From Legionella santicrucis (GTDB lineage: Bacteria; Pseudomonadota; Gammaproteobacteria; Legionellales; Legionellaceae): DNA of 64,000 nt. The stretch's first letter is position 1, and every line of letters starts with the position of its first letter. The DNA lies in assembly GCF_001468135.1 (NCBI RefSeq), contig NZ_LNYU01000050.1:1-64000 (forward strand). The letters run 5' to 3'. Below the pieces are notes generated by a model. It did no database searches. It was not told the origin of the DNA and saw nothing but the letters and a program-made list of their open reading frames with translations. The position numbers and the translations under genes are program-made. Shown here piece by piece: positions 1 to 7,985 of the stretch.

Positions 1-332
1 TCTTTTGGCGGTAGCTTTGGTTAGAATATAAAGAGGATCAGTTCTCCTAATAAACTTCTTTAAAGTTTATTAGGGGTGACCTATTACGTTTTTTAGAAAT
101 AAAATCAAAGGGTCATCTTTTTAGTCCTTATAGCAATTTTCTAGACAAATAAAAACCCTTGTCACAAAAACCATTAGATTTTATATAGTTATATGGCAAA
201 GGGCCTGAACTTCTTACTGAGCACCTTATGGGTTCATTTTTCGATCAATATAATCCAAATACGGCCAATAAGGACTGACATTTTACAACGTAACCTATGC
301 CAACTGCAGCCTGCGGCATGGACGTTTACGAC
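1..332. other. Intergenic 3' flank with an inverted repeat
   Basis: No gene is supported in these 332 bases. The only structure I see is a perfect 10-bp inverted repeat, CCTAATAAAC at 46-55 and GTTTATTAGG at 65-74, with a 9-base loop. It lies about 260 bases beyond the end of the minus-strand operon. It is not followed by a T-run on either strand, so I do not call it a terminator. Confidence 0.4.
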
Positions 333-1412
333 TCATAAAGCCTTCATATGCTGCTCATTTAATTGATTACAATTTGCACGAATTTGTGGCTCTTGCCACA
401 AAGTAACAAATAAAACCATAACTAATGGTCCTACAAACAAGCCCAGTAAACCTAAAGTTTCAACACCACCTAATATACCAAATAAAACAGCTAAAAAGGG
501 TAATTCAATCGCACCCCCAATTAGTGCAGGCTTAATAAAATGATCTGCAACAAACATAACTAAGGTTCCCCAAACAAGAACAGCGATTGCACCAAACATA
601 CTACCAAATGCAAACAAAATCATAGCTACCGTAATAAAAACTATAGGCACAACAAAGGGAATCATTGCTGCTAGTGCAGTAATAAATCCTACCAAAGTAG
701 GTGCTGGAAAACCAACTAAACCATAACAAACTCCCATTAAAAAACCAACTCCAAGCCCTACAACTATTGTTCCATTTACTGTTGATCTCAAAGCTCTAGG
801 AAGCCTATCCGCATAGCGAAACCATCTTTTACCCAAACAATTCTCTCCTACAAGATAAATTTGTGTGATTAATTGATCGCCGTCGCGGTAAAAGAAAAAT
901 AAGCTTAGTAAGGTAAAACCTACTTGGACACTTCGATGGACTAAATTAGAACCAATTTGTTTTACATAGTAACTGGTTGGTGTTAAAGATAAATGAATAT
1001 TGGACAACAATCCTTTAATCATTCCGGGTTTGCCAATATTATCATCCCAGTAAACGATCAAGTCATTTCCTATCCAGGGAAAATTTTTCAGGAACTCAGG
1101 CGCCATACCGCCTTTTTCATTTAAATTTTGTAAAAAATTGATGAATATTTGTAACTCCTTGATAAGAAGCCCAACCAACCAACTTAGAGGCAGTAGAAAC
1201 AGTAATCCAATTAACGTTGTGAAAAGTAAAGCCGATAAATCGTCTTTATTTCCAAAAAATCGACGCCATCTTTCGTATAAAGGATAAGTAGCAATAACAA
1301 TAATAGAAGCCCATATCATAGATGGGATAAAGCGATGAATAATAAACAAGCTAAGAACTATAATCCCTATAGTTAAGCCCATACTAATGAGCTCTTTGTG
1401 ATTCTCATTCAT
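333..1412 (-). CDS. AI-2E family (PerM-like) transporter
   Basis: Polytopic inner-membrane protein of the AI-2E transporter/PerM family (359 residues from the chosen start). What is seen is a pair of N-terminal hydrophobic segments, a soluble middle part, and a C-terminal block of several membrane segments rich in Gly and Val, including a VGLGVGFLMGVCYGLVGFPA stretch typical of the family. The ATG at 1412 overlaps the pgpA stop in an ATGA junction, so I prefer it to in-frame ATGs further upstream (1427, 1451). Family members export diverse small molecules or ions; the substrate cannot be inferred here. It is the last gene of the glyA-nrdR-nusB-thiL-pgpA operon. Confidence 0.85.
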   Translation of the reverse strand: MNENHKELISMGLTIGIIVLSLFIIHRFIPSMIWASIIVIATYPLYERWRRFFGNKDDLSALLFTTLIGLLFLLPLSWLVGLLIKELQIFINFLQNLNEKGGMAPEFLKNFPWIGNDLIVYWDDNIGKPGMIKGLLSNIHLSLTPTSYYVKQIGSNLVHRSVQVGFTLLSLFFFYRDGDQLITQIYLVGENCLGKRWFRYADRLPRALRSTVNGTIVVGLGVGFLMGVCYGLVGFPAPTLVGFITALAAMIPFVVPIVFITVAMILFAFGSMFGAIAVLVWGTLVMFVADHFIKPALIGGAIELPFLAVLFGILGGVETLGLLGLFVGPLVMVLFVTLWQEPQIRANCNQLNEQHMKAL

Positions 1413-1912
1413 CCAGCAAAACCCCATGCTAAAATTTGCATAATTATCCAAGCAGGAATCGCTGCTAACACATCATCAAGCATAATTCCTAACCCACCAC
1501 GAACTTTTTGATCTACATATTCTATAGGTTGTGGTTTCCATATATCGAAAATTCGAAACAAAATAAAACCACAGATCATCCATGATAATCCTTTGGGAGC
1601 CATAAACATCGTCAATAAATAACCAACAACCTCATCCCAAACAATTCCTTTATAATCATGTACTCCTAACTCTTGAGAAACTTTCTCACAAACCCAAACA
1701 CCTAAAATAAATGCGATCAATGTAAAAAAAAGATAAGCCGTGCAATGAGTCCCTATAAGTAACAAATAAAGGGGGACAGCAGCTAATGTTCCCCAAGTGC
1801 CAGGAGCTGTAGGCATTAATCCGGTGCCAAATCCAAAAGCGATAAAGTAAATAGGGTTTTGAAATACACATCCCGTTAAATTAATTTGTTTCATCATTTT
1901 TCTCAACTTCAT
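1409..1912 (-). CDS. pgpA: Phosphatidylglycerophosphatase A
   Basis: Membrane lipid phosphatase that removes phosphate from phosphatidylglycerophosphate to give phosphatidylglycerol. The 167-residue length, the GTGLMPTAPGTWGTL motif near residue 30 and the WDEVVGY segment around residue 92 are hallmarks of PgpA, and hydrophobic helices follow. It lies 46 bases after thiL and overlaps the next gene by four bases, the same thiL-pgpA order as in E. coli. An ATG pair five and six codons downstream could also serve as the start, so the N-terminus is uncertain by a few residues. Confidence 0.93.
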   Translation of the reverse strand: MKLRKMMKQINLTGCVFQNPIYFIAFGFGTGLMPTAPGTWGTLAAVPLYLLLIGTHCTAYLFFTLIAFILGVWVCEKVSQELGVHDYKGIVWDEVVGYLLTMFMAPKGLSWMICGFILFRIFDIWKPQPIEYVDQKVRGGLGIMLDDVLAAIPAWIIMQILAWGFAG

Positions 1913-1958
1913 TTATCGTCAATGTAGATGATTAAAAACTCTACCTAACGAAAAAAAT

Positions 1959-2909
1959 TTAAAAATGTGTGTAACCTACTGGTTTTAATGTATTACACTG
2001 ATTGTAACCATTTTTTATCCTTACCCCAGGCGCAGACTCTATTACACCTATAGGATAACAAAGCAAATTCGCTGTCTTAAATTCGTTCATCAATGAAGGC
2101 AATTTATTTTCTGGCACTGTAAAACATAACTCATAATCATCGCCGCCTGTTAAAGCTAAGTCAACTGCTTTACCGTGTAAATATTTCTTAAGTAAAGAAT
2201 GTGTTGGAATTGCATCTTCATTTAGGCAAGCCCCTACACCACTGGCAACACAAATATGATTTAAGTCAGCACCAAGTCCATCAGAAATATCTATAGCCGC
2301 AGTTGCATACATTCGTAAAAAACGAATTAAATCAATACGAGGTTTAGGGTGTAACAATTTCTGCATTAACTCCTCTTTCTCTTGTTGAGGTATTTCCCTA
2401 TTAAGTAATTTAATGGCTAATGCTGCGGCACCTAACTTTCCTGAAACCAAAATAATGTCTCCAGGTTTCGCACCTCTTCGTGATATAGCTTGTCCTTCAG
2501 GTGCTTGTCCCAAAACAGTAATTGTAATCGATAAAGGGCCTCGAGTTGTATCACCACCAATTAAAGTCATATTTAACTGATTTAGAGAGTCCTTTAAGCC
2601 GTGCGCAAACAAAGTCAGCCACTGTGAATCTAATTCAGGCAAAGTTAAGGCAAGTGTAATCCAACATGGTTTTGCAGCCATAGCTGCCATATCACTTACA
2701 TTGACCATGAGGGCCCGACAAGCAATATCATAAGCATCCCACTCAGACAAAAAATGGACGCCTGAAACTAAAGTATCTGTACTCACCAGCAAATTTATTC
2801 CATCAGAGAGACGCAAACAAGCTGCATCATCCCCGATACCTAATAAAACTTCATCACTTTTTAAATCAAGCGGTTTAAAAAACTGAGCAATAAGTGAAAA
2901 CTCATTCAT
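1959..2909 (-). CDS. thiL: Thiamine-monophosphate kinase
   Basis: ATP-dependent kinase that converts thiamine monophosphate to thiamine diphosphate, the active cofactor (316 residues). Visible family motifs are GIGDDAACL near residue 25, STDTLVSGVHF near 44, GGDTTRGP near 118 and DISDGLGADL near 207, the last contributing to nucleotide and metal binding. The start at 2909 gives an ATGAATGA overlap with the nusB stop, which suggests translational coupling and argues against the upstream TTG at 2927. It sits in the conserved nusB-thiL-pgpA cluster. Confidence 0.95.
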   Translation of the reverse strand: MNEFSLIAQFFKPLDLKSDEVLLGIGDDAACLRLSDGINLLVSTDTLVSGVHFLSEWDAYDIACRALMVNVSDMAAMAAKPCWITLALTLPELDSQWLTLFAHGLKDSLNQLNMTLIGGDTTRGPLSITITVLGQAPEGQAISRRGAKPGDIILVSGKLGAAALAIKLLNREIPQQEKEELMQKLLHPKPRIDLIRFLRMYATAAIDISDGLGADLNHICVASGVGACLNEDAIPTHSLLKKYLHGKAVDLALTGGDDYELCFTVPENKLPSLMNEFKTANLLCYPIGVIESAPGVRIKNGYNQCNTLKPVGYTHF

Positions 2910-3345
2910 TGCTATGGCTGATTTCAATTGAACGAACCTGGCGCGCTAAGTTGTTTAATACGCCATTGACATAACGATATCCATCTTGGGAGCCAAACTC
3001 TTTGGTTAATGGGATGGCTTCGTCCAGTACAACTTTATAAGGAATTTCAGGACAATAGAGTAATTCAAAAGAACTTAAACGTAAGACTGTATGTTCAATT
3101 GGATTAAGCGCGGAAATTTCTCGATCGAGAAAAGGAGTAATACTCGCCTCTAATGAAGTAACATGCTCAGGGACGCCATGCAATAAACGACAAAAATAAT
3201 CGACATCTACTTTATCCATTTTATTAATGACACGAAACTGTGCTTCTATTTCATACACATCGGTTCCCGACATTAACCATTGATAAAGCGCTTGAAGTGC
3301 TAATTTTCTGGCTTTTCTTTTACCACTTATTGACTGCTTTTCCAC
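2902..3345 (-). CDS. nusB: Transcription antitermination factor NusB
   Basis: Small all-helical RNA-binding protein that joins NusE (ribosomal protein S10) at boxA and supports rRNA antitermination. The all-helical sequence with KARKLALQALYQWL near the start and the C-terminal YKVVLDEAIPLTKEFG and YRYVNGVLNNLAR segments are typical of NusB. I choose the GTG at 3345, which has a GAGG five bases upstream and gives 147 residues, the usual length. A TTG at 3393 would add 16 residues not expected in the family. In E. coli riboflavin genes lie between nrdR and nusB; here only 142 bases separate them. Confidence 0.93.
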   Translation of the reverse strand: MEKQSISGKRKARKLALQALYQWLMSGTDVYEIEAQFRVINKMDKVDVDYFCRLLHGVPEHVTSLEASITPFLDREISALNPIEHTVLRLSSFELLYCPEIPYKVVLDEAIPLTKEFGSQDGYRYVNGVLNNLARQVRSIEISHSNE

Positions 3346-3487
3346 CTTAACCTCATCAACTTTCTTAAATAAATAACGATATAAATTGATCAATATACTA
3401 ATTGTATAAACTGACCCTAGTACTCTAAGTGAAAATCTTGGTGAACGTCCTTATTTGACACATCTTGATACAGAGTGAGTGATAACT

Positions 3488-3940
3488 CTAATCTTTATTC
3501 ATCTGATCAATAGTTAGCCTGAAATCACTCACATCTTTAAAGCGTTTATATACCGAAGCAAATCGTACATAAGCTACATGATCCAGACTAAATAACTCCT
3601 TCATCACAAGCTCACCTATAATTTGAGAATCAATTTCTCGCTCTCCTCTGCGGCGGATTTCTTGAGTTATTGAAATAATTGCAGCTTCCAATGCATCAAT
3701 ACTCACTGGTCTTTTTTCCAAAGCTCGCAACATGCCCGAGCGCAAATTTTCTATATTAAAAAGCTCGCGCCTACCATCACGCTTTACAATTAATGGCATG
3801 ATTAACTCAGCTGTTTCAAAAGTAGTAAAACGTTCATGGCATACAAGACATTCTCTTCTTCTGCGTACTTGGGCCCCTTCTGCAACTAAACGTGAATCAA
3901 CTACTTTTGTTTCTTCTGCATGACAAAATGGACAATACAT
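3488..3940 (-). CDS. nrdR: Transcriptional repressor NrdR
   Basis: ATP/dATP-sensing repressor of ribonucleotide reductase genes (150 residues). The N-terminal zinc ribbon is complete, with Cys3, Cys6, Cys31 and Cys34 (YCPFC and CLVC), followed by an ATP-cone domain beginning at [11 protein letters not shown] near residue 50. The start lies two bases after the glyA stop, so the two genes are surely cotranscribed. The operon therefore links one-carbon metabolism (glyA) with control of deoxynucleotide synthesis. No NrdR-box pair was recognised in the window. Confidence 0.96.
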   Translation of the reverse strand: MYCPFCHAEETKVVDSRLVAEGAQVRRRRECLVCHERFTTFETAELIMPLIVKRDGRRELFNIENLRSGMLRALEKRPVSIDALEAAIISITQEIRRRGEREIDSQIIGELVMKELFSLDHVAYVRFASVYKRFKDVSDFRLTIDQMNKD

Positions 3941-3942
3941 GA

Positions 3943-5196
3943 TTATTTATAAACCGGAAACTCACGACATAAAAGCAAGACTTGTTCTTTCACTTTTGCT
4001 ATAGTCGCTTCATTGTTAATATCATCAAGAATATCTGCTATCCAATTTGATAAAAGAATAATTTCTTTTTCTTTAAATCCTCGTGTTGTTACAGCTGGGG
4101 TTCCTAAACGCAAGCCACTGGTGACAAACGGAGAGCGCGGATCATTAGGAACAGTATTTTTATTCACAGTAATATTTGCTTTATCTAAAGCAGTATCCGC
4201 ATCTTTACCTGTAATATTCTTATCAATCAAATCGACCAAAAGTAAATGATTGTCTGTACCACCAGAAACAATTTTATAGCCTCTATTCATTAATACAGAC
4301 GCCATTTTTTTTGCATTTAATAAAATTTGTTGTTGATACACCTTAAATTCTGGGAGCAAGGCTTCTGCAAAAGAAACAGCTTTAGCCGCAATAACATGCA
4401 TTAACGGTCCGCCTTGAGAACCAGGAAATACAGAAGAATTCAGTTTTTTCTCAATTTCTTCATTAGCACGACATAAAATCATTCCACCTCTTGGTCCTCT
4501 TAATGTTTTATGCGTAGTAGTTGTAACGACATCTGCATAAGGTATAGGAGAAGGATACAGACCTACAGCGATTAATCCAGCCACATGCGCCATATCGGCC
4601 ATTAGATAGGCACCTACTTTATCTGCTATTGACCTAAATTTTTGCCAATCAACCACACGTGAATAAGCAGAAAATCCAGCAATAATTAATTTAGGTTTAT
4701 GCTCTAAGGCTAAACGCTCAACAGCATCGTAATCAATTAAACCAGTCTGAGCATCTACACCATAAGATACGGATTCATACAGCTTACCCGAGAAGTTAAC
4801 CTTGGACCCATGGGTTAAATGCCCTCCATGAGGTAAGGCCATTCCTAAAACCACATCGCCAGGAGCGATTAACGCCATCATTACCGCCGCATTGGCTTGG
4901 GAACCAGAATGCGGTTGGACATTAACATAATCAGCATCAAAAAGTTTTTTGGCGCGAGCAATCGCTAATTGCTCAGCGACATCAACGTACTCACATCCAC
5001 CATAATAACGCTTGCCGGGGTAGCCTTCAGCATATTTATTGGTTAATACAGATCCTTGAGCTTGAAGAACACGTGGACTGACATAATTTTCTGATGCGAT
5101 AAGCTCAATATGCTCTTCCTGTCGCTGTTGCTCATTAACAATCGCTTGAAAGAGTTCATCATCAAAATTTTTTATGGTATAGCTGTCATCAAACAT
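3943..5196 (-). CDS. glyA: Serine hydroxymethyltransferase
   Basis: PLP enzyme interconverting serine plus tetrahydrofolate with glycine plus 5,10-methylenetetrahydrofolate, the main source of one-carbon units. The 417-residue length is standard. Visible motifs include [10 protein letters not shown] near residue 32, [15 protein letters not shown] near 55 and [14 protein letters not shown] near 225, which carries the PLP-binding lysine. It starts 21 bases after the BON lipoprotein gene and precedes nrdR. Glycine made by the kbl/tdh pair elsewhere in the window enters the same pool. Confidence 0.97.
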   Translation of the reverse strand: MFDDSYTIKNFDDELFQAIVNEQQRQEEHIELIASENYVSPRVLQAQGSVLTNKYAEGYPGKRYYGGCEYVDVAEQLAIARAKKLFDADYVNVQPHSGSQANAAVMMALIAPGDVVLGMALPHGGHLTHGSKVNFSGKLYESVSYGVDAQTGLIDYDAVERLALEHKPKLIIAGFSAYSRVVDWQKFRSIADKVGAYLMADMAHVAGLIAVGLYPSPIPYADVVTTTTHKTLRGPRGGMILCRANEEIEKKLNSSVFPGSQGGPLMHVIAAKAVSFAEALLPEFKVYQQQILLNAKKMASVLMNRGYKIVSGGTDNHLLLVDLIDKNITGKDADTALDKANITVNKNTVPNDPRSPFVTSGLRLGTPAVTTRGFKEKEIILLSNWIADILDDINNEATIAKVKEQVLLLCREFPVYK

Positions 5197-5217
5197 AAGT
5201 CATCCTAAAGAAAAAAG

Positions 5218-5526
5218 TTAAGATCGAACAATGATGTCATTGCGCACCCTTCTCACACCATCTACATTTGCAACAATTGCCCCTGCACGTTGTTTTAATC
5301 GTTCAGTAGCCACAAAACCACTAAGTTGTACTTCATCTTTAAAGGTTTTTACTTGTATTGCTAAACCAGTAGTTCCTAATTGATTCACTAACGTGGCTTT
5401 TACCTTAGTCGTTGTAGTGGAACTATCGAGAAATTCTCCAGTGCTTTCTCTACCTGGAGAAGCGACGCATGCTATAACTAGTATAGATAAAAGCACTACA
5501 ACCATCATTTTAAGTGAGTTACGCAT
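5218..5526 (-). CDS. BON-domain lipoprotein (OsmY/YraP-like)
   Basis: Predicted outer-membrane or periplasmic lipoprotein of 102 residues. The signal peptide ends in a lipobox, LVIAC, with the lipidated Cys at residue 20. The mature part holds a single BON domain (residues about 38-102) with the typical pattern of a helix, the strand VKTFKDEVQLSGFV and the end VRRVRNDIIV. BON domains bind phospholipid surfaces and help maintain the envelope. Double-BON relatives (YraP/OsmY) are longer, so this is a one-domain form. It is the first gene of the glyA operon, 21 bases before it. Confidence 0.85.
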   Translation of the reverse strand: MRNSLKMMVVVLLSILVIACVASPGRESTGEFLDSSTTTTKVKATLVNQLGTTGLAIQVKTFKDEVQLSGFVATERLKQRAGAIVANVDGVRRVRNDIIVRS

Positions 5527-5615
5527 CTCAAAACTCCCTAAAGAAAAAACCCCATTAGACTACCACAAAATTTAATGGTATACGAATTGTGAATACACAT
5601 TACAACGAATCATAC

Positions 5616-5855
5616 TCACGAGGCTCGGGATTGCTCCTGTTTTTGAGTATTTTTAGAATCAGAATTTACTTTTTTAACAGCTGGGGGATGACCATGCTTA
5701 GGATTTCGGTAATCATGGGGATGCTCATCAAAACCATATATTTCTGATCGGGGAGGAACAGAATGAAAATAACCAGCATCATAATATTCAGGCTGAGTCA
5801 TTTTACAAGAAATCAAACTTGAGAGTAGTAAAAAACAAAGCATCAAACGTTTCAT
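5616..5855 (-). CDS. Small hypothetical lipoprotein
   Basis: Short protein (79 residues from the ATG at 5855) with a hydrophobic signal and a probable lipobox, LLSSLISC, Cys near residue 18 from this start. The mature part is hydrophilic with many Pro, His and Tyr, including HPHDYRNPKHGHPPAV, and ends in a charged tail of Lys and Gln. I recognise no family. Such His/Pro-rich small lipoproteins are common in Legionella envelopes, but no function is implied. Confidence 0.6.
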   Translation of the reverse strand: MKRLMLCFLLLSSLISCKMTQPEYYDAGYFHSVPPRSEIYGFDEHPHDYRNPKHGHPPAVKKVNSDSKNTQKQEQSRAS

Positions 5856-5879
5856 GAGCAATTTACCTCATACAAAAAA

Positions 5880-5907
5880 GGGAAGTTGCACTAAAATGCA
5901 ACTTCCC
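5880..5907 (-). terminator. Rho-independent terminator of the 5937-6392 gene
   Basis: Perfect 11-bp inverted repeat, GGGAAGTTGCA at 5880-5890 and TGCAACTTCCC at 5897-5907, loop of six. Read on the minus strand it is followed directly by TTTTTTG, the classic intrinsic-terminator layout, 30 bases after the gene's stop. Confidence 0.85.
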
Positions 5908-5936
5908 CATCGCTAATAAGTAGTCTTAATGCTTAC

Positions 5937-6392
5937 TTATTTTGCTGTTACTTCAACTTTAACATTTTTATCATTTTCGCTCTTATTAAGGCCATTAGCC
6001 AAGTAAGGTACGATTCGAACTGTAGAATTTACAGTAGTAAATTGATCATAAATTACTACATTATATGGGAAGCGTATTGACTCAATTGTAACACGCATAC
6101 CAGAGTGGCAATAGCCATAGTAAAATAAATCAATATAATGAGGTGAATCGAAGCTAGGAACCATAAAAGCAGGTAAACCTATGCCATCATCGAAAATACC
6201 ATATACGTAAACATCATCATAAGATCTGTTTATCACTTCAATTTGGCAGTAACCTGGAAGCATGGAGGGTCTGCTAACAGAATTTTTATTATTGTCAACT
6301 TCATTAGCTTTTGGATGCATATGTTGATTTGCTGCAACAGCATGACCAAACAATCCAAAACAAATAGCAAACAACAAGGACTTCAACTTCAT
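5937..6392 (-). CDS. Hypothetical secreted protein
   Basis: Protein of 151 residues with a clear signal peptide (SLLFAICFGLFGHAVA, cleavage likely at AVA-AN). The ATG at 6392 has GGAG seven bases upstream, so I prefer it to the ATG 30 bases upstream. The mature part has two Cys (GYCQIEVINRS and YYGYCHSGM) and alternating beta-type segments, suggesting a small disulfide-bonded beta-sandwich. No family recognised. It has its own terminator and is divergent from the RND adaptor gene. Confidence 0.7.
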   Translation of the reverse strand: MKLKSLLFAICFGLFGHAVAANQHMHPKANEVDNNKNSVSRPSMLPGYCQIEVINRSYDDVYVYGIFDDGIGLPAFMVPSFDSPHYIDLFYYGYCHSGMRVTIESIRFPYNVVIYDQFTTVNSTVRIVPYLANGLNKSENDKNVKVEVTAK

Positions 6393-6604
6393 GGTTTCTC
6401 CTTTGATTGATGAAAGCCGCATAGTAACAAAGTGTTGAATTTAGTCAATAGGATATTTTTATAACCATGAAATTTATTTTTATAAATCCAAAATCGATGA
6501 AATTGAATCACATAAAGACAATTAAGAGTAATAAAATTTATCTTTCGTGTTATATTTGGCAGACTTGAAAATTTGCCGTTTTCTAAAAATTCAGGAGAGC
6601 ATTG

Positions 6605-7876
6605 ATGAAGTTAGTAAAAAAACGAATGACCATTATGGGAATAATCTTACTGATTGTTTTCGGTGGAATCATTGCGTTTAACTTGATAAAAGCATTCTTG
6701 ATCAAACGCTTTTTTGCAAACTACCAACCACCGGCTGTTTCTGTAGCTTCAGCTGTTGCAAAAGCAGTAGATTGGCAACCAACAATTAATGCTGTAGGTA
6801 ATTTCGTAGCGATTAACGGGGTAGATGTAAACTCACAAGCCTCAGGAAATGTTATTAAAATTGATTTTGAGTCTGGACAGTATGTTGATAAAGACGCATC
6901 ATTGATCACAATTGATGACAGTGTTGATCAAGCGGTACTAAAGTTTAATCAAGCTGAATTAGCCATTAAAAATTTAAATTATCAACGCCAAAGTGATTTA
7001 TATAAACGTGGCGCATCCCCCATATCTAATGTGGATGAGGCTAAGGCAAATCGCGATCAGGCCCAAGCTAAATTAGAACAAACTGAAGCACAAATAAAAC
7101 AAAAACACATTACTGCTCCTTTTGCAGGAAAATTAGGCATACGTCAGATCAATTTAGGGCAATTTATTAGCCCCGGACAAACATCAATTGTTTCCTTGCA
7201 ATCACTGGATCCACTGTATTTGCAATTCTATCTTCCCGAACAGCTTTATAAAAAGATAAAACCACATCAGACCATTACATTTTCTGTGGAGGCATTTCCT
7301 AATGCTCTTTTTGAAGCAAAGGTGACGGCAATTAACTCCAAAGTGGATCAAAACACTCATAATGTGCTCGTACAAGGGACTCTTGCCAATTGTCCTACTT
7401 CAGCAATTAAAAATCCTGCAAAATCATCCCTAGTAAAAATTCGAAAAGAACATTTGGGAAAGAAATTGATTGTTTCTTGTAATTCTGACCTTAATGCTCA
7501 AAATAAAGTCCATAGTTTTACATTTGTTCCAGGGATGTTTGCTTCGATTGAAATAAGCCAACCACCAATACCAAACACAATCATAGTTCCCTCTACCGCA
7601 ATTTCTTACAGCTTATACGGCAACGCGATCTATATTATCGAAAAGAATGCAGAGGGTAAGAAAAATAAAGATGGATCTGATCTTCTAACCGTTAAACGTG
7701 TCTTTGTCACTATAGGTGAACAACAAGGTAATTATACGGTCATTAAAAAAGGGATTAAAGCCGGACAATTAGTAGTGAGCGCAGGAGAAATAAAATTACA
7801 AAATGGCACTCCTGTATCGATCAATAATGAAGTCAAACTTGATGAAGTGAGTAATCCAGATATGTTAGGACAATAG
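6605..7876 (+). CDS. RND efflux periplasmic adaptor (HlyD/MexH family)
   Basis: Membrane-fusion subunit that bridges an inner-membrane RND pump and an outer-membrane channel (423 residues). One N-terminal membrane anchor (MGIILLIVFGGIIAFNLI) is followed by a split biotinyl-lipoyl domain (SGNVIKIDFESGQYVDKDA, then ITAPFAGKLGIRQINLGQFI), a short hairpin between them, and beta-barrel and membrane-proximal domains. AGGAG at 6594-6598 supports the ATG at 6605. Odd: between VLVQGTL and VPGMFASIEI (residues about 258-308) there is an insertion of roughly 40 residues with two Cys that family members usually lack. The pump gene follows after a hairpin. Confidence 0.92.
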   Translation: MKLVKKRMTIMGIILLIVFGGIIAFNLIKAFLIKRFFANYQPPAVSVASAVAKAVDWQPTINAVGNFVAINGVDVNSQASGNVIKIDFESGQYVDKDASLITIDDSVDQAVLKFNQAELAIKNLNYQRQSDLYKRGASPISNVDEAKANRDQAQAKLEQTEAQIKQKHITAPFAGKLGIRQINLGQFISPGQTSIVSLQSLDPLYLQFYLPEQLYKKIKPHQTITFSVEAFPNALFEAKVTAINSKVDQNTHNVLVQGTLANCPTSAIKNPAKSSLVKIRKEHLGKKLIVSCNSDLNAQNKVHSFTFVPGMFASIEISQPPIPNTIIVPSTAISYSLYGNAIYIIEKNAEGKKNKDGSDLLTVKRVFVTIGEQQGNYTVIKKGIKAGQLVVSAGEIKLQNGTPVSINNEVKLDEVSNPDMLGQ

Positions 7877-7892
7877 ACTTAAAATAACTTGT

Positions 7893-7932
7893 GTTCAATA
7901 CAAAAGGCATTTTTATGTCTTTTGTATTGAAC
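7893..7932 (+). terminator. Strong hairpin between adaptor and pump genes
   Basis: A perfect 14-bp inverted repeat, GTTCAATACAAAAG at 7893-7906 and CTTTTGTATTGAAC at 7919-7932, lies 17 bases after the adaptor stop and 54 bases before the pump start. There is no long T-run after it (AGTAATTTTATG), so it may act as a partial terminator, an RNA-processing site or a 3'-end stabiliser that sets the adaptor:pump ratio. Confidence 0.6.
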
Positions 7933-7985
7933 AGTAATTTTATGCGTGCATCGTCTATTACAGATTTTTTTAATCAGGAAAAGTT

